From: Candidatus Pelagibacter communis
Lineage (GTDB): Bacteria > Pseudomonadota > Alphaproteobacteria > Pelagibacterales > Pelagibacteraceae
Assembly: GCF_001180025.1 (NCBI RefSeq)
Contig: NZ_CVSK01000030.1
Span: forward strand, 124,001-188,000
Length of the DNA stretch: 64,000 bases
Direction of reading: 5' to 3'
Shown here piece by piece: positions 52,155-61,975 of this stretch. Position numbers and translations under genes: made by a program. Under the pieces are notes generated by a model that made no database searches, was not told the origin of the DNA, and saw only the letters and a list, made by a program, of their open reading frames with translations. How positions within the stretch are numbered: position 1 is the first letter of the stretch; each line of letters begins with the position of its first letter.

Positions 52155-53236
52155 TGTATCTAATTGTAACTAGATCATTCCCACCTGAGCTTGGTGGCAT
52201 GCAAAATCTAATGTGGGGCCTCTCGAGAGAACTATCTAAAAATTTTATGATAAAAGTTTTTGCAGATCATATTGAAGGTCATAAAGAATTTGATGAGCAA
52301 GCCTCTTTTTCTATCGAAAGAGTTGGTGGAATTAAACTACTTAGAAAGTACAGAAAGGCACAATTAATTAATGAATATATCAAAGAAAATAAAATTGATG
52401 GCGTTATTGCTGATCATTGGAAAAGTTTAGAGCTTATTAAAACTTCTAAGAAAAAATACTGTTTAATTCATAGTAAAGAAATCAACCATCCTAAAGGTTC
52501 TAGTCAAAATAAAAGAGTAGTTAGTGTTTTAAATAATGTTGAAAAAGTTATAGCAAATTCTCAGTTTACAAAAAATCTAGCAATAGAACTTGGTGTTAAT
52601 GAAAATAAAGTAATTGTCATAAATCCAGGTGTGGATCCTGCTGAAGAATTAAATAAAAAAACTTTAGATAAAGTTGAAAGTATACTTAAAGTTAAAAATC
52701 CAAGACTTATTACAGTTTCAAGATTTGATAAACGTAAAAACCATGAAAAAATAGTGATGGCTTTAAGAAATTTAAAACAAATTTATCCTGATATTGTTTA
52801 CATTTGTGTTGGATATGGAGAGGAAGAAGAAAATATTAAAAAACTAGTAAAAGAGCTAGATCTTGAGGCTCAAGTTATGTTTTTTAAAGATATTAGTAAT
52901 GATTTAAAAAATGCTTTAGTTTCAAAATCAAATATCTTTGTAATGCCATCCATAATTCATAAAAAATCAGTTGAAGGTTTTGGTATTGCATATGTTGAAG
53001 CTGCACAATACGGTATTCCATCCATTGGTGGAAAAGATGGTGGTGCATCTGATGCAATTGATCATGAAAAAACTGGTTTAATATGTAATGGTAACAATCT
53101 AGATGATATTTATTCTTCTATTAATACAATATTAGAAAACAAAAAATATATAGATTATGGAAAAAACGCTAAAGAATTTGTTCATAAATTTCAATGGTCA
53201 AAAATTGTTGAAGAATATAAAAAAATCCTAAGCTAA
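52154..53236 (+). CDS. glycosyltransferase family 4
   Basis: A 360-residue GT-B enzyme. N-terminal PPELGGMQNLMWGLSRELSK is the acceptor-side glycine motif. In the C-terminal domain are VSRFDKRKNHEKIVMAL and the nucleotide-sugar E-x7-E region HKKSVEGFGIAYVEAAQYGIPSIGGKDGGASDAI. ATG at 52154 (TGATG with the preceding stop) is preferred to the TTG one codon earlier. It probably builds surface polysaccharide or glycolipid. Confidence 0.87.
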   Translation: MYLIVTRSFPPELGGMQNLMWGLSRELSKNFMIKVFADHIEGHKEFDEQASFSIERVGGIKLLRKYRKAQLINEYIKENKIDGVIADHWKSLELIKTSKKKYCLIHSKEINHPKGSSQNKRVVSVLNNVEKVIANSQFTKNLAIELGVNENKVIVINPGVDPAEELNKKTLDKVESILKVKNPRLITVSRFDKRKNHEKIVMALRNLKQIYPDIVYICVGYGEEEENIKKLVKELDLEAQVMFFKDISNDLKNALVSKSNIFVMPSIIHKKSVEGFGIAYVEAAQYGIPSIGGKDGGASDAIDHEKTGLICNGNNLDDIYSSINTILENKKYIDYGKNAKEFVHKFQWSKIVEEYKKILS

Positions 53237-53239
53237 TTT

Positions 53240-54103
53240 ATGTTTATTTTAAAATCCAAAGAGTCTATTGGAATACTTTTTGGTATTTTTGCTTATTTAT
53301 CTTTTTCTATTTTAGACACAATACAAAAAACTCTAATTATTAATCATACAGTTTTTCAATTACTTTTCGTGAAGTATTTTTTTGTTTTTTTTTTAGCTTT
53401 TTTTGAGGCTAAGAGAAAAAAAAATAATTTATTTTATAAATCTAAAGATATTAAATTACAGATATTTAGAAGCTTATTATCCGTGTTAGAATCTGGGTGT
53501 TTTGTTTTATCATTTAAATATTTATCTTTAGCAAATGCTCATAGTATTGGTTCCTTGGCGCCAGTAATAGTAGTTGCTTTATCTGCAATAATCTTGAAAG
53601 AAAAAGTATCTGTTAAAACGTGGATAGCAATTTTTATTGGATTTCTCGGAGTTTTGATAATTCTAAGACCAACCTCATCAATTTTTGATCCCAAAGCTTT
53701 AATACCTCTATTTGCAGCATTTGTACTAGGACTTTATCAGGTGATCACTAAAAAAGTTTCAAAATATGACTCAAACGAAACATCTTTGTTTTTTACCTCA
53801 ATAATTGGTTTATTAGTTATGTCGTTATTAGCTTTTAATTTTTGGAGACCAATAGATAACTCTTTATACCCAATGTTTTTAGGCATAGGTATATTTTTTT
53901 CATTAGGTCTTTACCTTCAAATCATTGCTTTAAGTAAAGCTAGAGCAAGTATAATCCAACCATTTCATTACACTTTAATTTTTTGGGCAATAATTTTTGG
54001 ATATATATTTTATAATGATATTCCAGATATGTTCACAATTATTGGAGCAATAATAATTACTTGTTCTGGAATCTTTGTTTTAAACCAATCATCAAAAAAT
54101 TAA
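53240..54103 (+). CDS. EamA/DMT-family transporter
   Basis: A 287-residue protein with ten predicted helices in two EamA halves, each ending near GFLGVLIILRP and GAIIITCSGIFVL. It is typically an exporter of amino acids or metabolites. It follows the GT4 gene by 3 bases and precedes a second, similar transporter. Confidence 0.87.
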   Translation: MFILKSKESIGILFGIFAYLSFSILDTIQKTLIINHTVFQLLFVKYFFVFFLAFFEAKRKKNNLFYKSKDIKLQIFRSLLSVLESGCFVLSFKYLSLANAHSIGSLAPVIVVALSAIILKEKVSVKTWIAIFIGFLGVLIILRPTSSIFDPKALIPLFAAFVLGLYQVITKKVSKYDSNETSLFFTSIIGLLVMSLLAFNFWRPIDNSLYPMFLGIGIFFSLGLYLQIIALSKARASIIQPFHYTLIFWAIIFGYIFYNDIPDMFTIIGAIIITCSGIFVLNQSSKN

Positions 54104-54152
54104 CTTAAACTATGATTGTTTATAGTTTAGTTTTACATATAGTCATTTATTG

Positions 54153-55040
54153 ATGTCTAAGAATAAATTAGCAATTTTTTTAATTATAATCTCAGTTTTT
54201 TGTGGGACATTAATGTTAACCTTTTTAAAATTAGCACAAGAGGAAATTAATGTTTATGTTGCAGGTTTTTTTAGATTTTTATTTGGTTTCCTAATTATTT
54301 TTCCCTATATGCTAAAATCTAATTTTACAGTTTTTAAAACCAATCATCACAAGAAACATTTTCTTAGAGCGGTTTTAAATTTACCTTCAATGTTATTATA
54401 TTTCTCAGCGTTAGTAATGATGCCAATTGAAAAAGCTACAGCAATATCTTTTGTTGTTCCTTTCATAGTAACTATTTTGGCAGTTTTATTTCTAGGAGAA
54501 AAAATTTACATTTACAGGAGTTTTGCACTGGTTTTAGGATTTATAGGAATGCTAATAATTTTAAGACCAGGAATAATTGAAATCTCTCTTGGAGTTTATA
54601 TGGCACTGGCATCGTCTTTTATGTGGTCAATAGTGATTATAATTACAAAAACTATCGCAAAAGATGATAGTTCGATTACGATTTTATCTTATGGATACAC
54701 GTATATGGCAATTTTTAGTTTCATTATTGCGTTGTTTTATTGGCAAACACCTAGTTTTCAAACTTTGATTTATTTATTTTTTGCAGGTTTATTTGGTACA
54801 TTGTTACATCTTTGCATAAATCACGCATACAAATTAGTAGATGTTAGTATGACACAACCATACTCATTTCTAAGTTTAGTGTTTGCTTCTTTAATTGGAT
54901 ATTATGTTTTTAGTGAAACACCCGACCTCTTCACCTGGATTGGTGCAAGTGTGATATTTATAGGGGTTATCATTATGTCATATCGTGAAATGAAGCTTGA
55001 TAAAGAAATTATTAGAAAGCGTCTAGATATAAAATCTTAA
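54153..55040 (+). CDS. EamA/DMT-family transporter
   Basis: A 295-residue ten-helix protein, a relative of the preceding one: EKATAISFVVPFIVTILAVLFLGEK and GFIGMLIILRPG in the first half, GASVIFIGVIIMSYRE near the end. The two are distant duplicates (roughly the same helix plan and motif positions). ATG is preferred over an adjacent TTG. It is convergent with tctA, overlapping by 4 bases. Confidence 0.87.
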   Translation: MSKNKLAIFLIIISVFCGTLMLTFLKLAQEEINVYVAGFFRFLFGFLIIFPYMLKSNFTVFKTNHHKKHFLRAVLNLPSMLLYFSALVMMPIEKATAISFVVPFIVTILAVLFLGEKIYIYRSFALVLGFIGMLIILRPGIIEISLGVYMALASSFMWSIVIIITKTIAKDDSSITILSYGYTYMAIFSFIIALFYWQTPSFQTLIYLFFAGLFGTLLHLCINHAYKLVDVSMTQPYSFLSLVFASLIGYYVFSETPDLFTWIGASVIFIGVIIMSYREMKLDKEIIRKRLDIKS

Positions 55041-56536
55041 TTTTTCTTCTTAAAGGTTTTGTAGATATGCCAAATTACAATTAAAATTGTAGTAGCTAAG
55101 ATACATGCAGTTAAAGTTCTATCCCACAAAAATTCCCACGAACCATTACTTAATAATAAAGATCGTCTCAAGTTTTCCTCCATCAATCCACCTAGGACAA
55201 AGGCTAATATCAAAGGTGGCATCGGGAAATCATATAATCTTAAAAAAGTTGCTACTACGGCTATCCCAATCATTAAATAAATATCAAAGTTATTAAATGA
55301 CATTACATAAATACCAGTTACAGAGAAAAATAAAATTAAAGGAATTAAGTAATTTTTAGGAACAGCAAGAATTCTAGCTATGTAAGGAATAAGTGGTAAG
55401 TTTAATATAAGCAAAATTACCATTCCAATGTACATGGACATAATTATTGACCAAAAAATTTCGGGGTTAGTCATATAAAGTCTTGGACCAGGCTGAACAC
55501 CAAATCCTAAAAGTGCACCTAGCATTACCGCGGTTGTTCCACTTCCAGGAATTCCTAAAGTAAGCATAGGAACAAAAGATCCTGAGCAAGCTGCATTATT
55601 TGCAGTTTCTGGTGCAGATAAACCATTTACACTGCCTTTACCAAATTTTTCTTTCTCTTCGTCGCTAACAACATTTCGTTCCATTCCATAAGCTAAAAAG
55701 GATGCAATTGTTGCACCAGCACCCGGAAGAACACCAATCAAAAATCCAATTACTGACGATCTTGGAATTGTTTTATACATTTTAGTTCGTTCTTCTTTAT
55801 TAATTCTAATCGAGCCTAATTCAGTTAATGAAACTTGTTTAGCAGCACTAGTTGGATCATTTCTTTTTAAAATAATTGTTAACGCTTCACTCATTGCAAA
55901 TGTTGCCATCACAACAAGTACAAAACTAATACCATCAGTTAAGTTCATATTATTAAATGTAAACCTTGTAATATCAGACAAACTATCTTGACCAACTGAA
56001 GCTAACATCAAACCAAGGACCACCATCATCATTGCTTTTAAAAATTGTCCTTTAGATGAAAAAGCAGCAATCGCAGTTAAACCCAAAATCATTAAAGCAA
56101 AGTAATCTGGTGATCTAAAAGATAAACTTACTTTTGATAAACTTGGAGCCATAAATAATAAATAAATTGCAGATAATGTTCCACCTGCAAACGAACTCCA
56201 TGCTGCAATCGCTAAAGCCTTACCCGCCTTACCTTGTTGTGCCATAGGATAACCATCAAATGAAGTTGCAACTGTTCCAGGAACACCGGGTGCATTTAAT
56301 AATATAGAAGAAGTAGAACCACCAAATACTGCTCCATAATAAACACCAGCCATCAAAATTAATCCTGTTGCAGGATCAAAACCATAGGTAATTGGTATCA
56401 TCAATGCGATAGCTGTCATTGGCCCAAGACCAGGGAGCATTCCAATTATTGTTCCAAAAAAACAACCAACCATAACCATTAATATGTTCTGAAAAGTAAG
56501 TGCTGTTGTTAATCCAATTAAAATTCCTTCAATCAT
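55037..56536 (-). CDS. tctA: tripartite tricarboxylate transporter, large permease TctA
   Basis: A 499-residue protein with about 11-12 helices and the TctA signatures GMLPGLGPMTAIALMIPITYGFDPATGLILMAGVYYGAVFGGSTSSILLNAPG and NGLSAPETANNAACSGSFVPMLTLGIPGSGTTAVMLGALL. With TctB and the periplasmic TctC it imports citrate-like or other carboxylates using an ion gradient. It overlaps tctB by 4 bases. Confidence 0.95.
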   Translation of the reverse strand: MIEGILIGLTTALTFQNILMVMVGCFFGTIIGMLPGLGPMTAIALMIPITYGFDPATGLILMAGVYYGAVFGGSTSSILLNAPGVPGTVATSFDGYPMAQQGKAGKALAIAAWSSFAGGTLSAIYLLFMAPSLSKVSLSFRSPDYFALMILGLTAIAAFSSKGQFLKAMMMVVLGLMLASVGQDSLSDITRFTFNNMNLTDGISFVLVVMATFAMSEALTIILKRNDPTSAAKQVSLTELGSIRINKEERTKMYKTIPRSSVIGFLIGVLPGAGATIASFLAYGMERNVVSDEEKEKFGKGSVNGLSAPETANNAACSGSFVPMLTLGIPGSGTTAVMLGALLGFGVQPGPRLYMTNPEIFWSIIMSMYIGMVILLILNLPLIPYIARILAVPKNYLIPLILFFSVTGIYVMSFNNFDIYLMIGIAVVATFLRLYDFPMPPLILAFVLGGLMEENLRRSLLLSNGSWEFLWDRTLTACILATTILIVIWHIYKTFKKKN

Positions 56537-57003
56537 CCCATAACTCCTATTGATTGTAAGAATGGATCCCTCAAATATATATCAAGAATACCGTGTAGGA
56601 GATACATAAAGGCTGCAACAAATGGAAAGGATAATAAAAACATTAAAATCCATCTTCGTTCTCCTAAAAAGTAATATGACGCAAATAAAAATAAAGATGT
56701 AGTTAAAAAATATCCAACTTTTAAAATTGTAGCTCCATAAATAATAGCAATAAGTATAAGTATTCCTGTTTTCTTATATTCTAAATTTTTATGATCAACT
56801 TTAATTGTATTTGGATCTGGTAAAATAAGTTTTAATCCAGAAAAAAATAATCCTGCATAACCTAAATAAATTGGAAATGTTCGTGCATTAAATGGTGCAT
56901 TTTCATCAAATGCAAATACTTGAATTTGGTAAGCAGTATATAAATAAAATGCTGAAAAAATAAAAAAGAGCAGTGATATAATTTTTGTAGTATTTATATT
57001 CAC
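56533..57003 (-). CDS. tctB: tripartite tricarboxylate transporter, small permease TctB
   Basis: A 156-residue protein with four membrane helices, matching TctB in length and in the FNARTFPIYLGYAGLFFSGLKL segment. It is poorly conserved generally, and the identification rests on size, topology and position between tctC and tctA. Confidence 0.88.
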   Translation of the reverse strand: MNINTTKIISLLFFIFSAFYLYTAYQIQVFAFDENAPFNARTFPIYLGYAGLFFSGLKLILPDPNTIKVDHKNLEYKKTGILILIAIIYGATILKVGYFLTTSLFLFASYYFLGERRWILMFLLSFPFVAAFMYLLHGILDIYLRDPFLQSIGVMG

Positions 57004-57017
57004 TGCTCTAATTTCAA

Positions 57018-57034
57018 ATAATCCTAAGGATTAT
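57018..57034 (-). promoter_or_regulatory. stem-loop between tctC and tctB
   Basis: An 8-base perfect inverted repeat ATAATCCT/AGGATTAT lies across the tctC stop codon and is followed by TTT. Such hairpins after binding-protein genes often stabilise the upstream mRNA so that the binding protein is made in excess over the permeases. Here the stem is short and AT-rich. Confidence 0.45.
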
Positions 57035-58011
57035 ATTACTCCTAATTTTTTCATAAGAGCTGTCATTTCTTGAGTTTGTTTTTCTAAGAAAGAAACAAAC
57101 TTGCCTTCTGGATTATAAATATTAACCCAAGCATTTCTTGCTCTGACAGTTTCCCATTCAGGAGTTTTTTGTACATCGCCAAGCATTTTTGCAATAGCTG
57201 ATCTATCAGCATTGCTCATGCCTGGAGGGCCAAAGAAACCTCTCCAGTTAACGAATTGTACATCATATCCTTGTTCTTTAAGAGTTGGTGCATCTGGTGC
57301 ATCAGAAACTCTTGAAGGAGCAGTAATACCAATAATTCTCACTTGGTCTCTTGCACCCATCAATTCACCTAGACCAGTTGAAATGATTTGAGTTTCTCCA
57401 GATAAAAGTCCAGCTAAAGCTTTTCCACCAGCATCATAAGGAATGTATTGAACAGCATTCGGATCTGCACCTGCAGCTTGGAAAGCTAAAGCACCAATTA
57501 AATGGTCCATACTTCCTCTCACTGATCCACCAGCCATTTTAACTGAATTTGGATCTTTTTTATATGCATCAACTACATCTTTAAAATTTTTAAAAGATGA
57601 ACTTTTTGCAACTGCGATAGCACCGTAGTCACCAATTACACCAGCGATTGGCACAACATCTTTATAAGATAAAGTTCCACTTCCTTTTACATAACCTTTG
57701 TGTCTAGTAATTGATCTTAATACTAATGGTGTTGATTGAACTAAAACTGTGTTAGCAGGTTTAGTGTTAATCATATAAGCAAGTGCTTTACCACCACCAC
57801 CACCTGACATATTTTCAAATGATGCGCTATTTAACATTCCAGCTTTTGTTAAAGCTTCTCCAGTACCTCTAGCAGTTCCATCCCAACCACCTCCAGCACC
57901 ACCACCAATTACAAAGTGCAATTTATCAATTGCTAATGAACTAGTAGTTGTCGCTGAGAATAATAGGATTGCTGAGAATAGTACTGAAAATAATTTTTTA
58001 ATATTACTCAT
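57031..58011 (-). CDS. tctC: tripartite tricarboxylate transporter, periplasmic binding protein TctC
   Basis: A 326-residue protein with an N-terminal Sec signal (about residues 1-27, ending SLAIDKL). The Bug-family fold shows in HFVIGGGAGGGWDGTARGTGEALTKAG, MSGGGGGKALAYM and PYDAGGKALAGLLSGETQIISTG. It binds the carboxylate substrate in the periplasm. First gene of tctCBA, divergent from the AbrB-family gene. Confidence 0.94.
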   Translation of the reverse strand: MSNIKKLFSVLFSAILLFSATTTSSLAIDKLHFVIGGGAGGGWDGTARGTGEALTKAGMLNSASFENMSGGGGGKALAYMINTKPANTVLVQSTPLVLRSITRHKGYVKGSGTLSYKDVVPIAGVIGDYGAIAVAKSSSFKNFKDVVDAYKKDPNSVKMAGGSVRGSMDHLIGALAFQAAGADPNAVQYIPYDAGGKALAGLLSGETQIISTGLGELMGARDQVRIIGITAPSRVSDAPDAPTLKEQGYDVQFVNWRGFFGPPGMSNADRSAIAKMLGDVQKTPEWETVRARNAWVNIYNPEGKFVSFLEKQTQEMTALMKKLGVI

Positions 58012-58085
58012 AATACCTCTCTTATTGTTTATTATTTTATTTGTATTAAATAGTTAATATAAACTAGAGTCAATCAGATAGATAA

Positions 58086-59165
58086 ATGAAAATGAATTTA
58101 TTAATCAAAAATTTTAAAGAAAATTTATCTCAGATATTAACAATTAAATTTATTTCTGTCTTAATAATTTCTTTTCCTAGCGCAATTATTGCTGAATATT
58201 TTAATATCCCTCTGGCTTGGTTTTTGGGACCTATGATTATCACCTCAATTGCTGCTTTATCAGGTCTAAAAATCATTATGCCTAAAATTGTATTAAGTTT
58301 TATCTTGATAATTTTAGGTTTACATATTGGAAATTACATAGACCAAAATCTATTTAATCAAATGTTTGATTGGATTTGGACTTCGTTAATTATGTTCATC
58401 TACATAATAATTTGTATTTTAATTGTCGCTAAATACCTTCAAAAATTTGCAAGTTATAGTGAAAAAGCCTCAATTTTTTCAGCAGCTCCTGGTGCGTTAG
58501 GCCCTTTAATGATTTTAGCTGAAAATGAAAAAACAGATTTATCTCAAGTAGCAACCTCTCACTTAATCAGATTAATCATCATAATAACTGTAATTCCATT
58601 TATTATAGTAAATAATACTAGTAACGATGTTTTATTAAATGACAATTTTAATTATTTAACTCAAAATCATTTAAATCTAATTTTACTTATTGTTGCATCA
58701 TTATTTTTTATTTTTGTTTTTGATAAAATTAGAATTCCTGCAGCTTTATTATCTGGAACATTATTTGCCAGTGGTTTGTTGCAAATTACAGATATAGCCT
58801 CATATAAATTACCAGATGAAACAGTAAATTTTTGTCTGCTAATTCTTGGTTCTTCAGTTGGTTGTAGGTTTGCTGAAAAAACAGTTAAAGAGATAGCCAA
58901 TAATTCTCTTCATAGTATTGTAGCTACTACTATTTTAGTAGTATTAGGTTTAGGTGCAGCCTATGTTGCAACATTTTTTGTTGAGACAAATATTTTAACT
59001 CTAATTTTATCTTTTAGCCCTGGTGGAATTTATGAAGTTGCGGTTATAGCAATTGCTTTTGATTTAGACCCAGATTTTGTTGCTTTTCACCATATAATAA
59101 GATTACTTTTCATACTTTTCACAGTTCCTATATTTTTAAGAGTAATTGAAAAAATTAAGAAATAA
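58086..59165 (+). CDS. AbrB-family (PF05145-type) membrane protein
   Basis: A 359-residue protein with about ten helices in two repeats, each with the LAWFLGPMIITSIAALSGLKI or PAALLSGTLFASGLLQI pattern and SAAPGALGPLMILAE / SFSPGGIYEVAVIAIAFDLDPDFVAFHH. Although named after the transcription factor AbrB, this family is an integral membrane transporter-like group, often near tct genes. It is divergent from tctC with a 74-base gap, possibly co-regulated. Confidence 0.85.
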   Translation: MKMNLLIKNFKENLSQILTIKFISVLIISFPSAIIAEYFNIPLAWFLGPMIITSIAALSGLKIIMPKIVLSFILIILGLHIGNYIDQNLFNQMFDWIWTSLIMFIYIIICILIVAKYLQKFASYSEKASIFSAAPGALGPLMILAENEKTDLSQVATSHLIRLIIIITVIPFIIVNNTSNDVLLNDNFNYLTQNHLNLILLIVASLFFIFVFDKIRIPAALLSGTLFASGLLQITDIASYKLPDETVNFCLLILGSSVGCRFAEKTVKEIANNSLHSIVATTILVVLGLGAAYVATFFVETNILTLILSFSPGGIYEVAVIAIAFDLDPDFVAFHHIIRLLFILFTVPIFLRVIEKIKK

Positions 59166-60096
59166 TTTCAGAAAGTCTTTCAAAAACTTTTTCTACTGAA
59201 AGTTTAGACAATTCAGGGGCTTGGATTGCTTTAAAATTTTCCCTTTCGATACTTACTTTAAAAGGAGTTGTATGAGATCCAAATAAAGCGATTCCTTTTG
59301 AACCTAAATGTGCTGTCATATGTGCTGGTCCAGTATCATTTGCAATAACAAATGAACTATCTTTAATTAATGTTGCTAACTGAGAAATATCTAAAGCTTT
59401 ACCATTATCTAAAACACAGAGTGCATTAATATTTGATGCTTCTTTAATTTCACTCGGTCCAGGTGCAATTACTACTTTAAATTTATTATCTGACTTTTCG
59501 TTAATCATAGCAATTAAGTCATTATAATAAGGCCATTTCTTTGAAGTTAAATGAGGAGAACAAAAAGGAAAAAGGAGAATATATTTATCTAATTGATGGT
59601 AATTTTTTATTTGAGATATGTCTGTTGTGCTCCAAGAAAAATCAGGATTCAAAGTATGGTTTGTATTTATGCCTGAACTTTTTAATTGATAATCAAATCT
59701 AGATAGAACAGAGTCTTTATCAAAATCTTCTTTTGTAGTTCCTTCAGGTAAAGTAGTTTCTGTAGAAGACCAAGTATCTTTTGTTGCTTTTGGAAATAAA
59801 ATTTTTTTATAAAAAGCTGTTCTACTTGAGTTTTGAAGATCGTAAACTTTAGAGAAACTATATTTTTTTATGTTTTTCATTAAGGAATATAAATAAATCA
59901 GGTTTAGTCTTGATAATCGCTTATCTAAAATAACATCAGAAATATGTGGATTTTTTTTAAATAAATCAAAATATGGTTTAGTTGTTAGCAAATAAATTTC
60001 ATCTCCTTTATGATTCTCAGAAATATCTTGAATTGCGCCACAAGCTTGAGCTATATCACCCAAAGATCCGTGTTTAATGATTAAAATATTAGACAT
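59155..60096 (-). CDS. glycosyltransferase family 9 (heptosyltransferase-like)
   Basis: A 313-residue GT9 enzyme: ILIIKHGSLGDIAQACGAIQDI at the N-terminus and the C-terminal donor site ATLIKDSSFVIANDTGPAHMTAHLGSKGIALFGSHTTP. Family members add heptose or other sugars to lipopolysaccharide core. It is convergent with the AbrB-family gene (11-base overlap) and divergent from the DUF6165 gene. Confidence 0.9.
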   Translation of the reverse strand: MSNILIIKHGSLGDIAQACGAIQDISENHKGDEIYLLTTKPYFDLFKKNPHISDVILDKRLSRLNLIYLYSLMKNIKKYSFSKVYDLQNSSRTAFYKKILFPKATKDTWSSTETTLPEGTTKEDFDKDSVLSRFDYQLKSSGINTNHTLNPDFSWSTTDISQIKNYHQLDKYILLFPFCSPHLTSKKWPYYNDLIAMINEKSDNKFKVVIAPGPSEIKEASNINALCVLDNGKALDISQLATLIKDSSFVIANDTGPAHMTAHLGSKGIALFGSHTTPFKVSIERENFKAIQAPELSKLSVEKVFERLSEIIS

Positions 60097-60128
60097 ATTT
60101 TTAACAATTTAACATAGTATAAAATTTA

Positions 60129-60518
60129 ATGAATAAAATTATAGTAGAAGTATCAGTTGGTGAACTTTTAGACAAAATTTCAATCTTAGAAATTAAAAAA
60201 GAAAAAATAAAAGATCCTGAAAAACTAAAATTTATATCAAATGAACATTCGATTCTTAAAGATCAGTTAGAAAAAAATGTTAAATCTGATGATAAACTAA
60301 ATAAATTATTCCAAGATTTAAAGGAAATTAATGCTAAACTTTGGGTTATTGAGGATGACAAAAGAGATTGTGAAAAAAATAAGGACTTTGGTGATAAATT
60401 TATAAAATTATCTAGAGATGTTCATTTCTTAAATGATGATCGAGCAAAAATTAAATTGGAAATGAATAATCACACTGGATCAAGTATTAAAGAAATTAAA
60501 GAATATACTAGCTACTAA
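60129..60518 (+). CDS. DUF6165 family protein
   Basis: A 129-residue, highly charged helical protein starting MNKIIVEVSVGELLDKISILEIKKEKI, the typical start of DUF6165. Members often sit next to glycosyltransferases, as here beside the GT9 gene. The function is unknown. It is convergent with the PhyH gene, overlapping by 11 bases. Confidence 0.8.
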   Translation: MNKIIVEVSVGELLDKISILEIKKEKIKDPEKLKFISNEHSILKDQLEKNVKSDDKLNKLFQDLKEINAKLWVIEDDKRDCEKNKDFGDKFIKLSRDVHFLNDDRAKIKLEMNNHTGSSIKEIKEYTSY

Positions 60519-61296
60519 AAACTATAGGAAACCAATCATCTCTCATCAAATCTCCAGTTTTTAAATTAATTCCATCAAATGGAGGTGAAGTTGGTCCTCC
60601 TCTATCAATATATTTTACATCATCTCCTATAAATCGCATCGAAAATGCTCTACGTGATTTAGAAGAATTGTTTCCTGTTGAACCATGTACAGTTTTAAAA
60701 TTAAATAAAACAGCATCCCCTAAACTTAGTTCTGGAATTAAAATATTTTTTTCAAATTCTTTTGATGGTGGTAAATCCATAAAAGCATTATCATCATCAT
60801 ACCAAGATTGGTTATTGGACCATTTTGTGGGTCTAATTAACTTCGACCATTTGTGAGAACCTAAAATTAATTTAAGATTATTTTTATGATCAACTTCATC
60901 TAATGGTATCCAAAAACTTCCAGTATCATTTCCATCAACACAGTAATACGGCATATCTTGATGCCATGGTGTTTCCTTATCAGTGCCTGGATCCTTTATA
61001 AAAATATGTTCATGAAAAATTTGAGTAGATTTAGAATTGGTTGCTTCTGCAACTATTTGAGCTCCAGTTGAATTATATAAACAATCCTTAAATTCTTCTA
61101 TCCTCTCCCAGTTACAATAATCCTCAAAAAATCTTCCATTATTATCAGTTACATTTTCTCTTCCGTGCTTACTTGGACTATCTAAAACTTTTTGAAATCC
61201 TTTTCTAAGTGGCTCAATCCAATCTTTAAATACATCCTTAATTATTATTACACCATCACTTTGATAATCATTAATTTGTTTCTCTGATAAAAACAT
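60508..61296 (-). CDS. phytanoyl-CoA dioxygenase (PhyH) family Fe(II)/2-oxoglutarate oxygenase
   Basis: A 262-residue enzyme with the iron facial triad: H and D in ETPWHQDMPYYC and H in FKTVHGSTGNNSSKSRRAFSMRFIGDD, where an arginine binds 2-oxoglutarate. Substrates in the family range from fatty acyl-CoA to small amines and ectoine. The adjacent amino-acid ABC permeases (1-base gap) suggest that it hydroxylates an imported compound. Confidence 0.87.
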   Translation of the reverse strand: MFLSEKQINDYQSDGVIIIKDVFKDWIEPLRKGFQKVLDSPSKHGRENVTDNNGRFFEDYCNWERIEEFKDCLYNSTGAQIVAEATNSKSTQIFHEHIFIKDPGTDKETPWHQDMPYYCVDGNDTGSFWIPLDEVDHKNNLKLILGSHKWSKLIRPTKWSNNQSWYDDDNAFMDLPPSKEFEKNILIPELSLGDAVLFNFKTVHGSTGNNSSKSRRAFSMRFIGDDVKYIDRGGPTSPPFDGINLKTGDLMRDDWFPIVFSS

Positions 61297-61297
61297 T

Positions 61298-61975
61298 TTA
61301 TTGTTGAAAGCTGTACTTTTTCTCTAAATATTTAATCACATTATGGATGATAAAAGTCATGAACAAATAAATTCCACCAGCAACAATAAATACTTCGATT
61401 GGTTTAAAAGTTGTTGAAATTATATATTTAGCAACACCAGTTAAATCCATCAAAGTTACTGTACTTGCTAAAGAAGTCCCTTTCATCATTAGTATTATTT
61501 CATTTCCATATGCTGGGAGTGATTGTCGAATAGCAATTGGAATTTGAATTTTGTAAAAAATTATTTTGTTTGATATTCCTAAACTTTTTCCAGCTTCAAT
61601 AATACCTGGTTTTATTGTTTGAAAAGCTGATCTTAAAATTTCGGAAGTATATGCTCCAGTATTTAAAGTAAATGCTATAATTGCACACCAATAAGGTTCT
61701 TTTAAAATTACCCATAGAAAAGTTGTTCTTAAATATTCGATTTGTCCTAATCCAAAATAAATTATGAAAATCTGAACCAATAATGGTGTTCCTCTAAATA
61801 TATATGAATAACCATAAGCAAATTTATTCATAAATATATTTTTATTTAATCTTAAAATTGCAAAGAAAAGACCTAGGAATAATCCAAAAAATAATGATGC
61901 AGATAATAATTTTAAGGTGACTACTGTTGCTACTAAAAGTTTGGGGAAACTAGTGATCATTAAATCTAAATCCAT
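61298..61975 (-). CDS. polar amino acid ABC transporter permease (HisM-like)
   Basis: A 225-residue permease with five helices and the EAA loop EAGKSLGISNKIIFYKIQIPIAIRQSLPAYGNE. RGTPLLVQIFIIYFG is the HisMQ-family motif. It overlaps its partner permease by one base. It forms the heteromeric channel for a polar amino acid or opine-type substrate. Confidence 0.92.
   Translation of the reverse strand: MDLDLMITSFPKLLVATVVTLKLLSASLFFGLFLGLFFAILRLNKNIFMNKFAYGYSYIFRGTPLLVQIFIIYFGLGQIEYLRTTFLWVILKEPYWCAIIAFTLNTGAYTSEILRSAFQTIKPGIIEAGKSLGISNKIIFYKIQIPIAIRQSLPAYGNEIILMMKGTSLASTVTLMDLTGVAKYIISTTFKPIEVFIVAGGIYLFMTFIIHNVIKYLEKKYSFQQ

Noticed and set aside
54150-54152. TTG start for the second EamA transporter
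   Set aside because: It is adjacent to an ATG in frame, which is the more likely start.
58086-59165. AbrB transcriptional regulator
   Set aside because: The product is a ten-helix membrane protein; the family name is historical and no DNA-binding domain is present.
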